DNA of 64,000 bases from Niastella koreensis GR20-10. Its GTDB lineage: Bacteria > Bacteroidota > Bacteroidia > Chitinophagales > Chitinophagaceae. The position numbers were made by a program, and so were the translations under genes. The stretch covers positions 5,282,744 through 5,346,743 of the forward strand of contig NC_016609.1 in the NCBI RefSeq assembly GCF_000246855.1. Reading direction: 5' to 3'. Positions 24,665 through 33,571 of the stretch are shown here, one piece after another; position 1 is the stretch's first letter, and the number at the start of each line of letters is the position of its first letter. The notes under the pieces were generated by a model. It searched no databases, was not told the DNA's origin, and saw nothing but the letters and a program-made list of their open reading frames with translations.

Positions 24665-27600
24665 TTATGGTGTGGTAGTTTTATTTTTATAGATCATCCT
24701 GATCCCTGTTGGTAATACGATCAGCAACAACGGCAACGCCATTATAAACCCGCCAATTACGGCAATAGCCAGTGGCTGGTGCAGTTGCGCGCCTGTACCA
24801 ATACCCAATGCCAATGGCATTAAGGCAATGATGGCGCCCAATGCGGTCATTAACTTAGGGCGCAGCCGGGTTGAAATGGAATAGATAATGGCATCATCAG
24901 TCCCTTTCTCGTGTAACGATTCCCTGAACTGCAAAAAGGTAAATACGGAGTTCTCCCCAATGATACCGGTGATCATTATAAGGCCGGTATAGCTGCCCAC
25001 GTTTAATGGGGTACCGGTAAGGAACAGCGCCAGGTAACTGCCTGAAATACCCAGCACGGCAATTCCTAAAATAAGCAAAGCAATGCTAAAGTCTCTGTAC
25101 AGGAACAGGATCACCGCAAACACCAGCAGGCTGGCCGTTATCAATATCATCAACAGTTCTTTGAACGATTGCTGCTGATCGGCATAAGCGCCGCCATATT
25201 GAATGCTGTATGATTGGGGCAAGTGAACATCAGTGGATAGTTTTTGCTGTATATCTTTCATTACACTGCCCAGGTCGCGGTTTTCGAGGCGGGCAGTTAC
25301 TACGCCCATCGATTGCAAATTTTCCCGTTCAATTTCGGCATCACCGGCATTTACGGTTACTTTAGCCAGCGCGGTAATAGGTTTTAACCGGCCATCGGGC
25401 AAAAATACTTTCAGGTCGTTGATGTCGTTTACGCTCATTTTCCGGTTGCCGGGATACACCAGCCGGATGGGAACATATTGCTGCTGCTCAAATAAATTTC
25501 CTGAGATATTGCCTTCCAGTGACGTTTGCAACTGGTACTGTAAACTGGCCGGGGTTACGCCAAACTGCGCCAGCTTTGTATAATCGGGCTGCACGCTTAC
25601 CGAGGGCCCGGCAATAACTACGCCATTGAATACATCGGCGGTACCGGAAACATTGGTAACTACCTCCGCCACCTGTTTACTTAACTGCTGCAATGTTTTT
25701 TGATCGTTCCCATAGATCTTTATTTCTATTGGCTGAACAGAGGTCATCAGATCGCCCAGCATATCGCCGATCACCTGTCCGAAATCAACCCGTAAGGCAG
25801 GCTGCGAGCTCTCTATGTGTTGACGAATATCTGTGATCACCTCTTCCGTGGTTCGCTTCCTGCTTTTTTTAAGCTGGATCAGGTAATCTCCCCGGTTAGG
25901 TTCGGTAATGAAAAAGCCCATTTGCGTACCCGTTCTTCTTGAATACGCCTGTACTTCCGGGATCGTCTTCAGGATCTTTTCTACCTCGTGCAATTCGCGA
26001 TCCGTTTCCTCCAGGGATGTGCCTGGCGGCGAGTTATAATCCAATACAATACTTCCTTCATCCATTTCAGGTAAAAAGCCGGTTTCCAAACGGGGCACCA
26101 GTAATGCAATCAAAACCGCCAATGCCACTACAAAGGCCAAACTGATATACGGGCGTTTTATAAAAAAAGCTACCCAGCCCTGTGTTCTTACATTATGGGC
26201 AGCCGCCTGTTGTCCCTGCCGCGGCTTGTCTTTGGTAAGCAACAGGTAAACCACCGGTAAACCAATCCAGGTAACAAAAAAGGAACACACCAGGGTTATG
26301 ATCATGGTATTGGTCATAACGCTGAAATAGGCGCCAGCCACCCCGCTCATTAATAAAAAGGGAATGAATATTACTATGGTGCTTATGGACGAGCCCAGCA
26401 TGGCCGGGAACAGGTAATGGATGGCTTTTTGCACCAGCGCATTACTGGGTTCGTCCGGATGCTCCTCATGGGTGCGGTGAATCTGCTCCACCACTACAAT
26501 AGCATCGTCAATGATTAAACCGATGGCCGCGGCAATAGCGCCCAGCGTCATGATATTAAACGTATACCCCACTGCATACAGCACAATCAGCGTAAGCGCC
26601 AGCGTAATGGGAATGGTGAACAACAGCGTAACGCTTGCCTTTAACGAACGCAGAAAAATAATGGCTACTACAATAGCCAGTAACAATCCGATCCACAAAC
26701 TATCGGTTACGCTTTTAATGGAGTCATTTACAAAATCGGCCTGGATGTAATAGGGAACAATGCGAACATCGGGCGGCAGGATCTTTTTTAATTCAGCGAT
26801 CTTTTTTTCCATGGCTGTAGACAGCGTTACCAGGTTGGCATTGGGCTGTTTTATCACCGCCACCAGTACGCCATCGCGGCCATTGGCATTGATCTTTACA
26901 TACTCCACGCCTTCGTTTATCTGCACATCGGCAACATCTTTAATGGTTACCACCCGCTTGCCATCGTTCTTTATTACAATATTCTCCAGTTCATCTTTAT
27001 TTTGTACGGTGGCATCGGTTACGGTGAGGTACAAAAAGTGGTAGTCAGACAAATACCCGTTTGATTTTATAAAGTTGGTTTGCCCCAACGCCGTATTCAC
27101 CATTTCGGGCGTTACTGAAAAGGTGCCCATTTTTTGCACGTTCAATTGAAGCCAGTACTCTTTTGATTTCCCGCCGGTTATTCTTATTTCCGATACACCT
27201 GCCACCTGCGACAGGAATGGCTTTACCGTGAAGTTGGCAATCAGTTTTAATTCTATGGGCGACTTCGTATTGCTTTCAAGCGAATACCCCATTACCGGTA
27301 AAATGGATGGGTTCATCCGGGCCACACTTATCTGCACTTCGGGCGGTAACTGATTCCGGATCTCTGCAATTCTTGATTCAATACGCTGCTGGCTCAGATC
27401 GATATTTGCATTCCAGTCCATGAATGCCGAGATCTCACAACTACCCCGGCTGGTGGTGCTCCGGATCATTTGCAGATCGGGTACCTGTTTAATGGCCGCT
27501 TCCAATGGTTTGGTTACAGTGACCATCATTTTATTAACGGGCTGTAAACCGGCATCGGCAATTACTTTTATCTTGGGGAAAGTGATTTCCGGGAAAAGCG

Positions 27601-27697
27601 AGGTTTGCAGTTTCGTATATACAAAAATGCCGCCGCCCAGGATCAGGACGAGTAATACAGTAAGCGGGTTCTTATGTGTGAGAAAGAAGTTGTTCAC
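24665..27697 (-). CDS. RND efflux pump inner-membrane subunit (AcrB/CzcA superfamily)
   Basis: The protein has 1010 residues, a normal RND length. TM1 (about 11-29) is followed by the first porter loop (SLFPEITFPKIKV). TM4 has the proton-relay pair D397-D398 in GLIIDDAIVVVEQIHR. A second repeat starts near residue 520 (FFIKRPYISLAFVVALAVLIALLVPRLETGFLPEMDEGSIVLDY). The C-terminal TM block ends with LRPKLMTALGAIIALMPLALGIG. It is a proton-driven exporter working with the adaptor (27708) and outer-membrane channel (28633) encoded upstream. Substrate class (drug-like or metal) is unclear; no metal-binding signature was recognised. The start is GTG at 27697, since an in-frame stop of the adaptor gene lies just upstream. 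Unusually, a secreted propeller gene and a TonB receptor follow in the same direction. Confidence 0.93.
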   Translation of the reverse strand: MNNFFLTHKNPLTVLLVLILGGGIFVYTKLQTSLFPEITFPKIKVIADAGLQPVNKMMVTVTKPLEAAIKQVPDLQMIRSTTSRGSCEISAFMDWNANIDLSQQRIESRIAEIRNQLPPEVQISVARMNPSILPVMGYSLESNTKSPIELKLIANFTVKPFLSQVAGVSEIRITGGKSKEYWLQLNVQKMGTFSVTPEMVNTALGQTNFIKSNGYLSDYHFLYLTVTDATVQNKDELENIVIKNDGKRVVTIKDVADVQINEGVEYVKINANGRDGVLVAVIKQPNANLVTLSTAMEKKIAELKKILPPDVRIVPYYIQADFVNDSIKSVTDSLWIGLLLAIVVAIIFLRSLKASVTLLFTIPITLALTLIVLYAVGYTFNIMTLGAIAAAIGLIIDDAIVVVEQIHRTHEEHPDEPSNALVQKAIHYLFPAMLGSSISTIVIFIPFLLMSGVAGAYFSVMTNTMIITLVCSFFVTWIGLPVVYLLLTKDKPRQGQQAAAHNVRTQGWVAFFIKRPYISLAFVVALAVLIALLVPRLETGFLPEMDEGSIVLDYNSPPGTSLEETDRELHEVEKILKTIPEVQAYSRRTGTQMGFFITEPNRGDYLIQLKKSRKRTTEEVITDIRQHIESSQPALRVDFGQVIGDMLGDLMTSVQPIEIKIYGNDQKTLQQLSKQVAEVVTNVSGTADVFNGVVIAGPSVSVQPDYTKLAQFGVTPASLQYQLQTSLEGNISGNLFEQQQYVPIRLVYPGNRKMSVNDINDLKVFLPDGRLKPITALAKVTVNAGDAEIERENLQSMGVVTARLENRDLGSVMKDIQQKLSTDVHLPQSYSIQYGGAYADQQQSFKELLMILITASLLVFAVILFLYRDFSIALLILGIAVLGISGSYLALFLTGTPLNVGSYTGLIMITGIIGENSVFTFLQFRESLHEKGTDDAIIYSISTRLRPKLMTALGAIIALMPLALGIGTGAQLHQPLAIAVIGGFIMALPLLLIVLPTGIRMIYKNKTTTP

Positions 27698-27707
27698 CGG
27701 GTTCGTT

Positions 27708-28631
27708 TTATTGCTTTACAATTGTAATGGTGGCGGTATCCGTCAACCCATAATTGCCGGTTAGTACAAACTGATCGTTGCCCGTAAAAGTGGGCGAAAC
27801 AATTTCTACCTGTCCATTGGTCTCCAGTCCTTTTGTTACCGGCACCTTCACTGCTGTAGAATCATTTACTACTTTCATTACCCAGAACCCCGTTTGCGTT
27901 TCATTCGCCAATACTGCTTGTTTGGGTAAAAAGATCGCATTGTTTTTGGCCGTTTTTACAATGTCTACTTTGGCCACCAGGTTTACCGGCAACTGATTGG
28001 AAGGCACTTTTATATAAACATTCTGGGTTTGGGTGGCCGAGTCAACAGTGGCAGTTACGGCAGTAATGGTGCCTGCCAGTTTTTGCCCATCGGGCAGTTT
28101 TAACTGTACATCTTTTTTACCCAACACGTACGGCCGTAGCTCATACGGCAGGTTCAGCACAAACACAAAACTGTTCACATCATTGATCACCGCCAGCTGT
28201 TCACCATCCTGTACATAATCACCCACCTGGTGGTTAACTTCGGTAATATGACCGGTTCTGGCCGCCCTGATGGTTATAAGACCCGAGAATTTAAAAGTAG
28301 AATCCAACGAATTGATGGTATTGCCTATACTTTGTGCCTCTTTTGTTTTTAGCACGAACAACACTTCGCCATTCCCGGCCGTTCGCCCCACTACCGCATT
28401 CACCGTAGTAAGATAGCCGTTAGAGCTTGCCTTCACGATGCTTTTTTGTAAAAAGGTAGAGGTGGCATTCATTGTAATAGTATCTGCCATAAGGCCCGTA
28501 TGCACCGTTGTAATCGTTACGGGCGTAACCACTTCGGGCGAATCGCTGCTCTCATCAGCGGCTTTATGCCCGCAGGAAACCAAAACGATCATTATTAATA
28601 TATATGTTCCTGATCTCATAGTGCCTGTCAT
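27708..28631 (-). CDS. RND periplasmic adaptor (HlyD/membrane-fusion) lipoprotein
   Basis: The protein has 307 residues. The lipobox IVLVSC (Cys20) suggests lipid anchoring. Lipoyl/barrel-sandwich halves are visible at SIVKASSNGYLTTVNAVVGRTAGNGEVLFVL and GLITIRAARTGHITEVNHQVGDYVQDGEQLAVI, with a very short helical hairpin between them. Beta-barrel and membrane-proximal domains follow (AIFLPKQAVLANETQTGFWVM). It is short for the family because the hairpin is reduced. The adaptor links the RND pump (10 bp downstream) with the TolC-like channel (1 bp upstream). Confidence 0.9.
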   Translation of the reverse strand: MTGTMRSGTYILIMIVLVSCGHKAADESSDSPEVVTPVTITTVHTGLMADTITMNATSTFLQKSIVKASSNGYLTTVNAVVGRTAGNGEVLFVLKTKEAQSIGNTINSLDSTFKFSGLITIRAARTGHITEVNHQVGDYVQDGEQLAVINDVNSFVFVLNLPYELRPYVLGKKDVQLKLPDGQKLAGTITAVTATVDSATQTQNVYIKVPSNQLPVNLVAKVDIVKTAKNNAIFLPKQAVLANETQTGFWVMKVVNDSTAVKVPVTKGLETNGQVEIVSPTFTGNDQFVLTGNYGLTDTATITIVKQ

Positions 28632-28632
28632 A

Positions 28633-29913
28633 TTATCTGTTCCAGTAATTAATTTGGTTTATAATTTTCAGCCGGTTGATGTAATTCTGCGTAACCAGGT
28701 TCCGCGCATTGAAATAATTGGTAAGCGCCAGAATAAAATCGGTTACTCTTATATCGCCGGTAGCCAACAATTTTTCATTCACTTTTATCAGGGTATCGGT
28801 ATAGCGTATTTGCTGGTTGATATTATTGATAAGCTTTTCGGTGTTACGCAGCTGCTGCATTAACTGGAATAACTGTTGTTGCCGCTGGTTCACAAAAAAA
28901 TCCCGTTGTGCCTGCCGGGTTTGTTCGGCCAGGTTTAACTTCTGGTATTGCAATTTTCGTTGATGACCATCGTAAATAGGTACTGTGAGCGAAACGCCAA
29001 AACTGGTGCCCCAGTTTTTGTATGGCATATAGGTCATGGATGAATTATACCCTGCGTCGGCAAAGGAATTGATCTTTGGTCTGTAATTCAGATCAACCAG
29101 CGCCCGGTCGTTCCTGATTTTTAAACTGTCCAGGATGTATTGCCGGTAAAAAGCAGATGTAGTGTACTCCGGTAAAGTATTCAGCGATAGTTTCGGGTCT
29201 TCCAGTTGTGGGGGTGTTGTGGTATCCTGGATGCCTGCCAGGTAATTCAACAGCGCATAGTCACTGGCATACTGCACTTCCAGTTCGGACGTAGTAAGTA
29301 ATTGCTGCTGCCGCGTTACGGTAAATGAGAGATAATCGGATTGTTTAAATACATTCCCCTGGGTGAGCTTTTTCAGCAGGGTATCTTCGCGGGACAACAG
29401 GTCGTTTATTTCGCGGTTGTACTGCAGTTGCAGGTAGTCACCAAATGTATTGAGGTATTGATCGGTAACACTCTTTTTAATATCCTGTTCAGACAACTTT
29501 ATATTGTTGGCCGCCGATTGTGACTGGATCTGAAAACCGGCGATCTGGGTATTCACATTCCTGCGGCTTATAAACGCTTTATTTACCGTAACCATACCCG
29601 ATACCTGGGCCTGGTTTGTTATAGCCTGATCATAACCATAGCCATTAATAATGGGCGCATACATGTTATTGCTATTAGCGCTTACCTGGGGCCTTAGGTT
29701 AGCCCTTACCAGTTGACTGTCAATGGAGAACGCCAGTACCTGGTTTTGAAAGTCTTTGATGAGGGGACTGTTTCTGACTGCATTGTCCAGGTAATAAGTA
29801 AGGTCATTTTGTTGGGCCCGCAGCCCGGTCATAACCATCAAAAAAAACAGCAGCATTCCTGTCTGGAGTCTAAGCTTCTTCCAACGGTAATACTTACCAA
29901 TTGCAACATTCAT
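28633..29913 (-). CDS. TolC-family outer-membrane efflux channel
   Basis: The protein has 426 residues. A signal peptide (hydrophobic core LLFFLMVMTGLRAQ) is followed by two long helical repeats of the TolC type, rich in Gln, Asn and Leu (NDLTYYLDNAVRNSPLIKDFQNQVLAF and DSLKIRNDRALVDLNYRPKINSFADAGYN). No Cys lipidation site is obvious. It is the first gene of the run OMF-adaptor-RND-YncE-TonB receptor-DUF4249-LytS-LytTR. The AT-rich gap 29914-29982 upstream, after a terminator, is where the operon promoter should lie, although no exact TAnnTTTG was found. Confidence 0.9.
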   Translation of the reverse strand: MNVAIGKYYRWKKLRLQTGMLLFFLMVMTGLRAQQNDLTYYLDNAVRNSPLIKDFQNQVLAFSIDSQLVRANLRPQVSANSNNMYAPIINGYGYDQAITNQAQVSGMVTVNKAFISRRNVNTQIAGFQIQSQSAANNIKLSEQDIKKSVTDQYLNTFGDYLQLQYNREINDLLSREDTLLKKLTQGNVFKQSDYLSFTVTRQQQLLTTSELEVQYASDYALLNYLAGIQDTTTPPQLEDPKLSLNTLPEYTTSAFYRQYILDSLKIRNDRALVDLNYRPKINSFADAGYNSSMTYMPYKNWGTSFGVSLTVPIYDGHQRKLQYQKLNLAEQTRQAQRDFFVNQRQQQLFQLMQQLRNTEKLINNINQQIRYTDTLIKVNEKLLATGDIRVTDFILALTNYFNARNLVTQNYINRLKIINQINYWNR

Positions 29914-29982
29914 TTACCTGATTTTATTTCTATATATTAAAATTATATGCCTAATCTGGTAAAATCTTGAAGGCCATAAAGC

Positions 29983-30014
29983 AAAAGACCGTCCCGAGGT
30001 ATCGGAACGGCCTT
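29983..30014 (-). terminator. Intrinsic terminator after the 30028 barrel gene
   Basis: On the minus strand GGCCGTTCCGA pairs with TCGGGACGGTC (30002-30012 with 29987-29997), including two G-U pairs, and is followed by TTTT. It lies 14 bp after the stop at 30028 and separates the barrel gene from the pump operon. Confidence 0.8.
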
Positions 30015-30027
30015 CTAAGCTGTTAAG

Positions 30028-32502
30028 TTACAGGTTCTCGTCACCGCCGCCCTCGTCTTTGTGTTCGTTCCTGAACTCCAGCTTACCAAACTTCCAGGTG
30101 AAATTGATGCCAATAGAACGAAAAGGAATTTTACGAATGGTGGTGGTAGTAAAACCCGGTCCGTTAATCTCCAGCTTTTGTTTTACGTATTCGTTAAAAG
30201 GATTGGTGGCCGTTAACGCCAGGCTGCCTTTTTTATGCCAGATAAACTGGCGCAAAGCAAAGCTGTACGTTGTGAGTGAGGGATACCGGCCCTGCACCTC
30301 GTTACGGGCTGAATTGAAATTACCAAAGAACTCACCAGCCATCAGATTCGTAAACTGATAGGTCACATTCAAATTCGTGCGGTAGTTGAAAGATGTGCGG
30401 CTTTGCCCCACATCGATGGCGTTGAATATTTTCCGGTGATAGAAAGATAAATTCGTGCGTAAGCTTAGTTTGCTGGTGAGGTGTACATCTGAAAATACAT
30501 TCAGGCCGGTATTGTCTTCCGTGCCGATGTTCTCCCGGGTACTTACCGATACATTATAATAAGTTGAATCGCCTACAATCAATGAAGGATAATATTTTAC
30601 ATAGGGTTGAATATCCTGCCGGTTGTGGCGGTAAAAACCGGTCAATATTACCGAACCCACATTGCCCATATTACGGCTATAACTTAACTCCACGCGCTGA
30701 CCCAGTTCGGGCAACAGGTAAGGATTGCCCGCGGTAATATTTTTCGGATCGCTTGTATTGATAAAAGGATTCAGATCGCCATAGTCAGGTCTTTCAATCC
30801 GTTTTGAATAACTCAGTTTTATCACCTGCTCATCCCCCAGCTTTTTTGAGAGAAACAAAGAGGGCACCCAGGTATAATAACCGGGCTTTTTTACCTGCTG
30901 CTGCGCATTGGAATAATACGAGTTTATCTCCGTACGCTCATACCGGCCGCCGGCTTTTACCTCAAATAAATTCCCTACCGGAAAACTTAACTCTGCATAG
31001 CCGGCATACACCTTTTGGTGATATTGCAGGTTGTTGGAGAGCGCGTCGGCGTATACATAATCTTTGGCCAACGGACTATAACCCCAGGCTACAGCATTAC
31101 TGCTGATGTCGAGAATTGTTGTTTTAATACCTGTACCCAATTGTATTTTTTCTGTCAATGGCTGCGTATAGTCCAGGGTGATCTGGGTTTGGTTCTCTTT
31201 ACCGGGATTGCTGTTCATTACCCCGTAATACAGGGAATCCTGCGGCATAAAGAATTGTTCATTAGCGGCATTACCCTGCGTACGGCCAATACTTGAGTTC
31301 ACCGCAAATTCCAGTTCCTGGTCTTCTTTGGCAAATGTTCTTTTATAATTGAACGAAAGATCAACGTTATGAGAACGGTTGCGGCTGTTGGTATTATTAA
31401 GCGTAGCCAGGTTACTTAGTAACCCGCCATTATAAGTGGTGTTTTCCTGTACCTGGTTAATAAGTCCGCGGGTGCTGGTGCCAAAAATATCATAATTAAC
31501 ATTGACCGAAAAACTATTATACTTTTTGTACGCCCAGTCTATACCCATGCCTGATTCCAATCCGTACCGTTTTAGTTTTGTATTACCATCCTGCTGCAGC
31601 AGCGTATTGGTTTTACCTACGGTATCGGTTGAATTTCGTTCACTGGTATAAGGCGTGCTTACAGGCAATCTTGTGTTGCCGCTTACAAATGCATTGATGC
31701 CAAAACTCTTATTGCGCGCATTGAAGTTTACCGCCCCATTCTCCGCCCGCGTACCTGCGGTGAGCGACATATTCCCGTTTATACCTCTTGCCGTATTTGT
31801 TTTTAAAATAATATTGATGATGCCGCCCATCCCCTGCGCATCGTAGCGCGCACCGGGATTGGTAATCACTTCTATGCTTTTGATCTGGCTGGCAGGAATG
31901 GATTGCAGCACATCTGCCACATTGCTGCCAAAAGCAGTGGAAGGTTTCCCATTTATCAAAAATCGAATACTGCCATTACCGGCCAGTTGCACATTGCCAT
32001 CTACATCAACCGACACCTGCGGCACTTTCTTCAACAGATCGGTAGCCACGCCACCTGCCGAGGTAAGGTCTTTTTCGGCGTTGAAGATCATTTTGTCGAT
32101 CTTATTTTCAATCAGTTTCGCTTTTGCGGTTACTGTTACGGCAGACAGGTCCTGGTCCTTCTTCACCAGCCTGATCAGTTTCAACTCCACTGGCTTACCT
32201 TTTTGCACCGGCACCGCCGACAGGGTTATTTTTTGATACCCGATGGATTCTATAATTATGGTATACTCCCCTGCCGCTATCCCGGTAATGGTAAATACGC
32301 CTGCATCGTTACTGGCGCCCCCCGTTAATATTTTACCGGATGACTTATCCATTACAGTAATGGTAGCATATTCCAGCGGAGCCTTTGTCAGCGAGTCAAT
32401 TACTTTCCCCGTTATTTTCCCGTTTTCCCCTGCATGGGCCGTTGATTGCGCCTGTAAATTTATCGAGAGCCATGCGAACAAACAGATAAGGATTGCTTTC
32501 AT
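30028..32502 (-). CDS. TonB-receptor-like outer-membrane beta-barrel protein
   Basis: The protein has 824 residues. Signal peptide MKAILICLFAWLSINLQAQ is followed by a carboxypeptidase-regulatory domain (GKITGKVIDSLTKAPLEYATITV) and a plug-like domain (DLLKKVPQVSVDVDGNVQLAG, then IKSIEVITNPGARYDAQGMGGIINIIL). A large barrel follows (SKRIERPDYGDLNPFI, AGNPYLLPELGQRVELSYSRN). It is the same outer-membrane family as the protein at 13893 but keeps the N-terminal regulatory domain. The C-terminus ends in an acidic, glycine-rich tail beyond the last strand. It has its own promoter -7 (32530) and terminator (29983), so it is a single-gene unit. Substrate unknown. Confidence 0.9.
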   Translation of the reverse strand: MKAILICLFAWLSINLQAQSTAHAGENGKITGKVIDSLTKAPLEYATITVMDKSSGKILTGGASNDAGVFTITGIAAGEYTIIIESIGYQKITLSAVPVQKGKPVELKLIRLVKKDQDLSAVTVTAKAKLIENKIDKMIFNAEKDLTSAGGVATDLLKKVPQVSVDVDGNVQLAGNGSIRFLINGKPSTAFGSNVADVLQSIPASQIKSIEVITNPGARYDAQGMGGIINIILKTNTARGINGNMSLTAGTRAENGAVNFNARNKSFGINAFVSGNTRLPVSTPYTSERNSTDTVGKTNTLLQQDGNTKLKRYGLESGMGIDWAYKKYNSFSVNVNYDIFGTSTRGLINQVQENTTYNGGLLSNLATLNNTNSRNRSHNVDLSFNYKRTFAKEDQELEFAVNSSIGRTQGNAANEQFFMPQDSLYYGVMNSNPGKENQTQITLDYTQPLTEKIQLGTGIKTTILDISSNAVAWGYSPLAKDYVYADALSNNLQYHQKVYAGYAELSFPVGNLFEVKAGGRYERTEINSYYSNAQQQVKKPGYYTWVPSLFLSKKLGDEQVIKLSYSKRIERPDYGDLNPFINTSDPKNITAGNPYLLPELGQRVELSYSRNMGNVGSVILTGFYRHNRQDIQPYVKYYPSLIVGDSTYYNVSVSTRENIGTEDNTGLNVFSDVHLTSKLSLRTNLSFYHRKIFNAIDVGQSRTSFNYRTNLNVTYQFTNLMAGEFFGNFNSARNEVQGRYPSLTTYSFALRQFIWHKKGSLALTATNPFNEYVKQKLEINGPGFTTTTIRKIPFRSIGINFTWKFGKLEFRNEHKDEGGGDENL

Positions 32503-32529
32503 TAAGTATAGTTGTATCTAAATTGAAAG

Positions 32530-32537
32530 CAAACCTA
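32530..32537 (-). promoter_or_regulatory. Bacteroidota-type promoter -7 element for the 30028 barrel gene
   Basis: The minus strand reads TAGGTTTG, an exact TAnnTTTG match, 28 bp upstream of the ATG at 32502, leaving a leader of about 20 nt. No good -33 TTTG at normal spacing was found, so the call rests on the -7 element and position. Confidence 0.5.
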
Positions 32538-32562
32538 CAGGTGAAATTTGAAGACTTCCTGA

Positions 32563-32604
32563 GTCAATGGTCAATAGTCAATGGTCAATTGGCAATGGGC
32601 AATG
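32563..32604. repeat. 7-nt tandem repeat, GTCAATn type
   Basis: Six consecutive heptads read GTCAATG, GTCAATA, GTCAATG, GTCAATT, GGCAATG, GGCAATG. They lie in the gap between the divergent barrel and PAP2 genes. The core CAAT is shared with the 7284-7318 block. Confidence 0.85.
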
Positions 32605-32656
32605 AATTTCGGCGGTGCAAGATCTGTTATTAATCTCAGCATTCGCGAGCACATTG

Positions 32657-32698
32657 CCGATTACCGATTCACGATTCTTCATTCACGATTCAGTATTT
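32657..32698. repeat. 7-nt tandem repeat, CCGATTn/ACGATTC type
   Basis: Heptads CCGATTA, CCGATTC, ACGATTC, TTCATTC, ACGATTC, AGTATTT form a second degenerate array in the same gap, ending 10 bp before the start proposed for the PAP2 gene. The period is 7 but the unit differs from the first array. Confidence 0.75.
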
Positions 32699-32708
32699 CT
32701 ACAGAATT

Positions 32709-33524
32709 TTGACATACCTTTATTCGTTAAAAACCGCTGAATTGCCCAGAAAAATATTCTTGATTATAAGCCTGATAGCGAGTGGTTTTGTGACATTTTC
32801 GCAGGAAACCACCCCCCCGCCTGTCGTCGATTCAATTCCCCGCAATTATCCGGCTGAAATAAAGCCTAAGCCCCTTATTACCTGGCGCTCGGTTATTATA
32901 CCAGCCACCATGATCACGTACGGAGTAGTTGCCATAAAATGCGATGCGTTCCAGGACTGGAACGAATCGATCAAAGATGAGATCTGGACCAAACAACCTC
33001 ATCAGTTGATCCATATTGACAATTATTTACAATGGGCCCCTGCTGCCAGTACTTTTGCCCTGGGTTTTGCCGGCGTAAAAGGCAGGCATAATTTCACCGA
33101 CCGGGCGCTTATTTTCGGTATGGCCGAATTAATTCAAAGCTCGGTAGTAGCATCCGTAAAAAAAATCAGTGGCGAAATGCGTCCTAATGGCGAGAGCAAC
33201 CAGAGTTTCCCTTCGGGGCATACGGCCAACGCCTTTACCGGTGCTGAATTTATGCGGCTGGAATATAAAGATGTATCGCCCTGGTATGGAGTGTATGGAT
33301 ATGTATTAGCGGCCGGTACCGGTGCGCTCAGAATGTACAATAATAAACACTGGCTGAGTGATGTAGTGGCTGCTGCCGGTGTAGGCATCTTATCTACAGA
33401 CTTTACCTATTTTATTTATCCGAAAATAAAAGGTTTGTTCACGCATAAACAAAATTCCAATACCATTATTCTTCCGGCATATAATAACGGAGCATTGAGC
33501 CTTTGCCTCGTAAAAAGATTGTAA
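32709..33524 (+). CDS. PAP2-superfamily phosphatase
   Basis: The protein has up to 271 residues. All three PAP2 signature motifs are present: K-x6-RP at K151-P159, PSGH at 168-171 and R-x5-H-x3-D at R208-H214-D218. These give the catalytic His pair. The family dephosphorylates lipid phosphates such as undecaprenyl pyrophosphate or phosphatidate in the membrane or periplasm. An N-terminal signal segment (RKIFLIISLIASGFVTFSQ) is present. There is no in-frame ATG before it. Possible starts are TTG 32709 or TTG 32742; the second gives a tidy signal peptide (MPRKIFLII). The 5' region is full of 7-nt repeats, which may have altered the start. Confidence 0.88.
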   Translation: MTYLYSLKTAELPRKIFLIISLIASGFVTFSQETTPPPVVDSIPRNYPAEIKPKPLITWRSVIIPATMITYGVVAIKCDAFQDWNESIKDEIWTKQPHQLIHIDNYLQWAPAASTFALGFAGVKGRHNFTDRALIFGMAELIQSSVVASVKKISGEMRPNGESNQSFPSGHTANAFTGAEFMRLEYKDVSPWYGVYGYVLAAGTGALRMYNNKHWLSDVVAAAGVGILSTDFTYFIYPKIKGLFTHKQNSNTIILPAYNNGALSLCLVKRL

Positions 33525-33530
33525 ATAAAA

Positions 33531-33554
33531 AAGGACCACTTTTCAGTAGTCCTT
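33531..33554. terminator. Bidirectional terminator between PAP2 and acetolactate synthase genes
   Basis: AAGGACCACT (33531-33540) pairs with AGTAGTCCTT (33545-33554) with one mismatch and a TTTC loop. On the minus strand it is followed by a T-rich run (TTTTATTT), suiting the minus-strand operon that ends at 33572. Confidence 0.75.
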
Positions 33555-33571
33555 CGAGGCTTCAGCGTATC

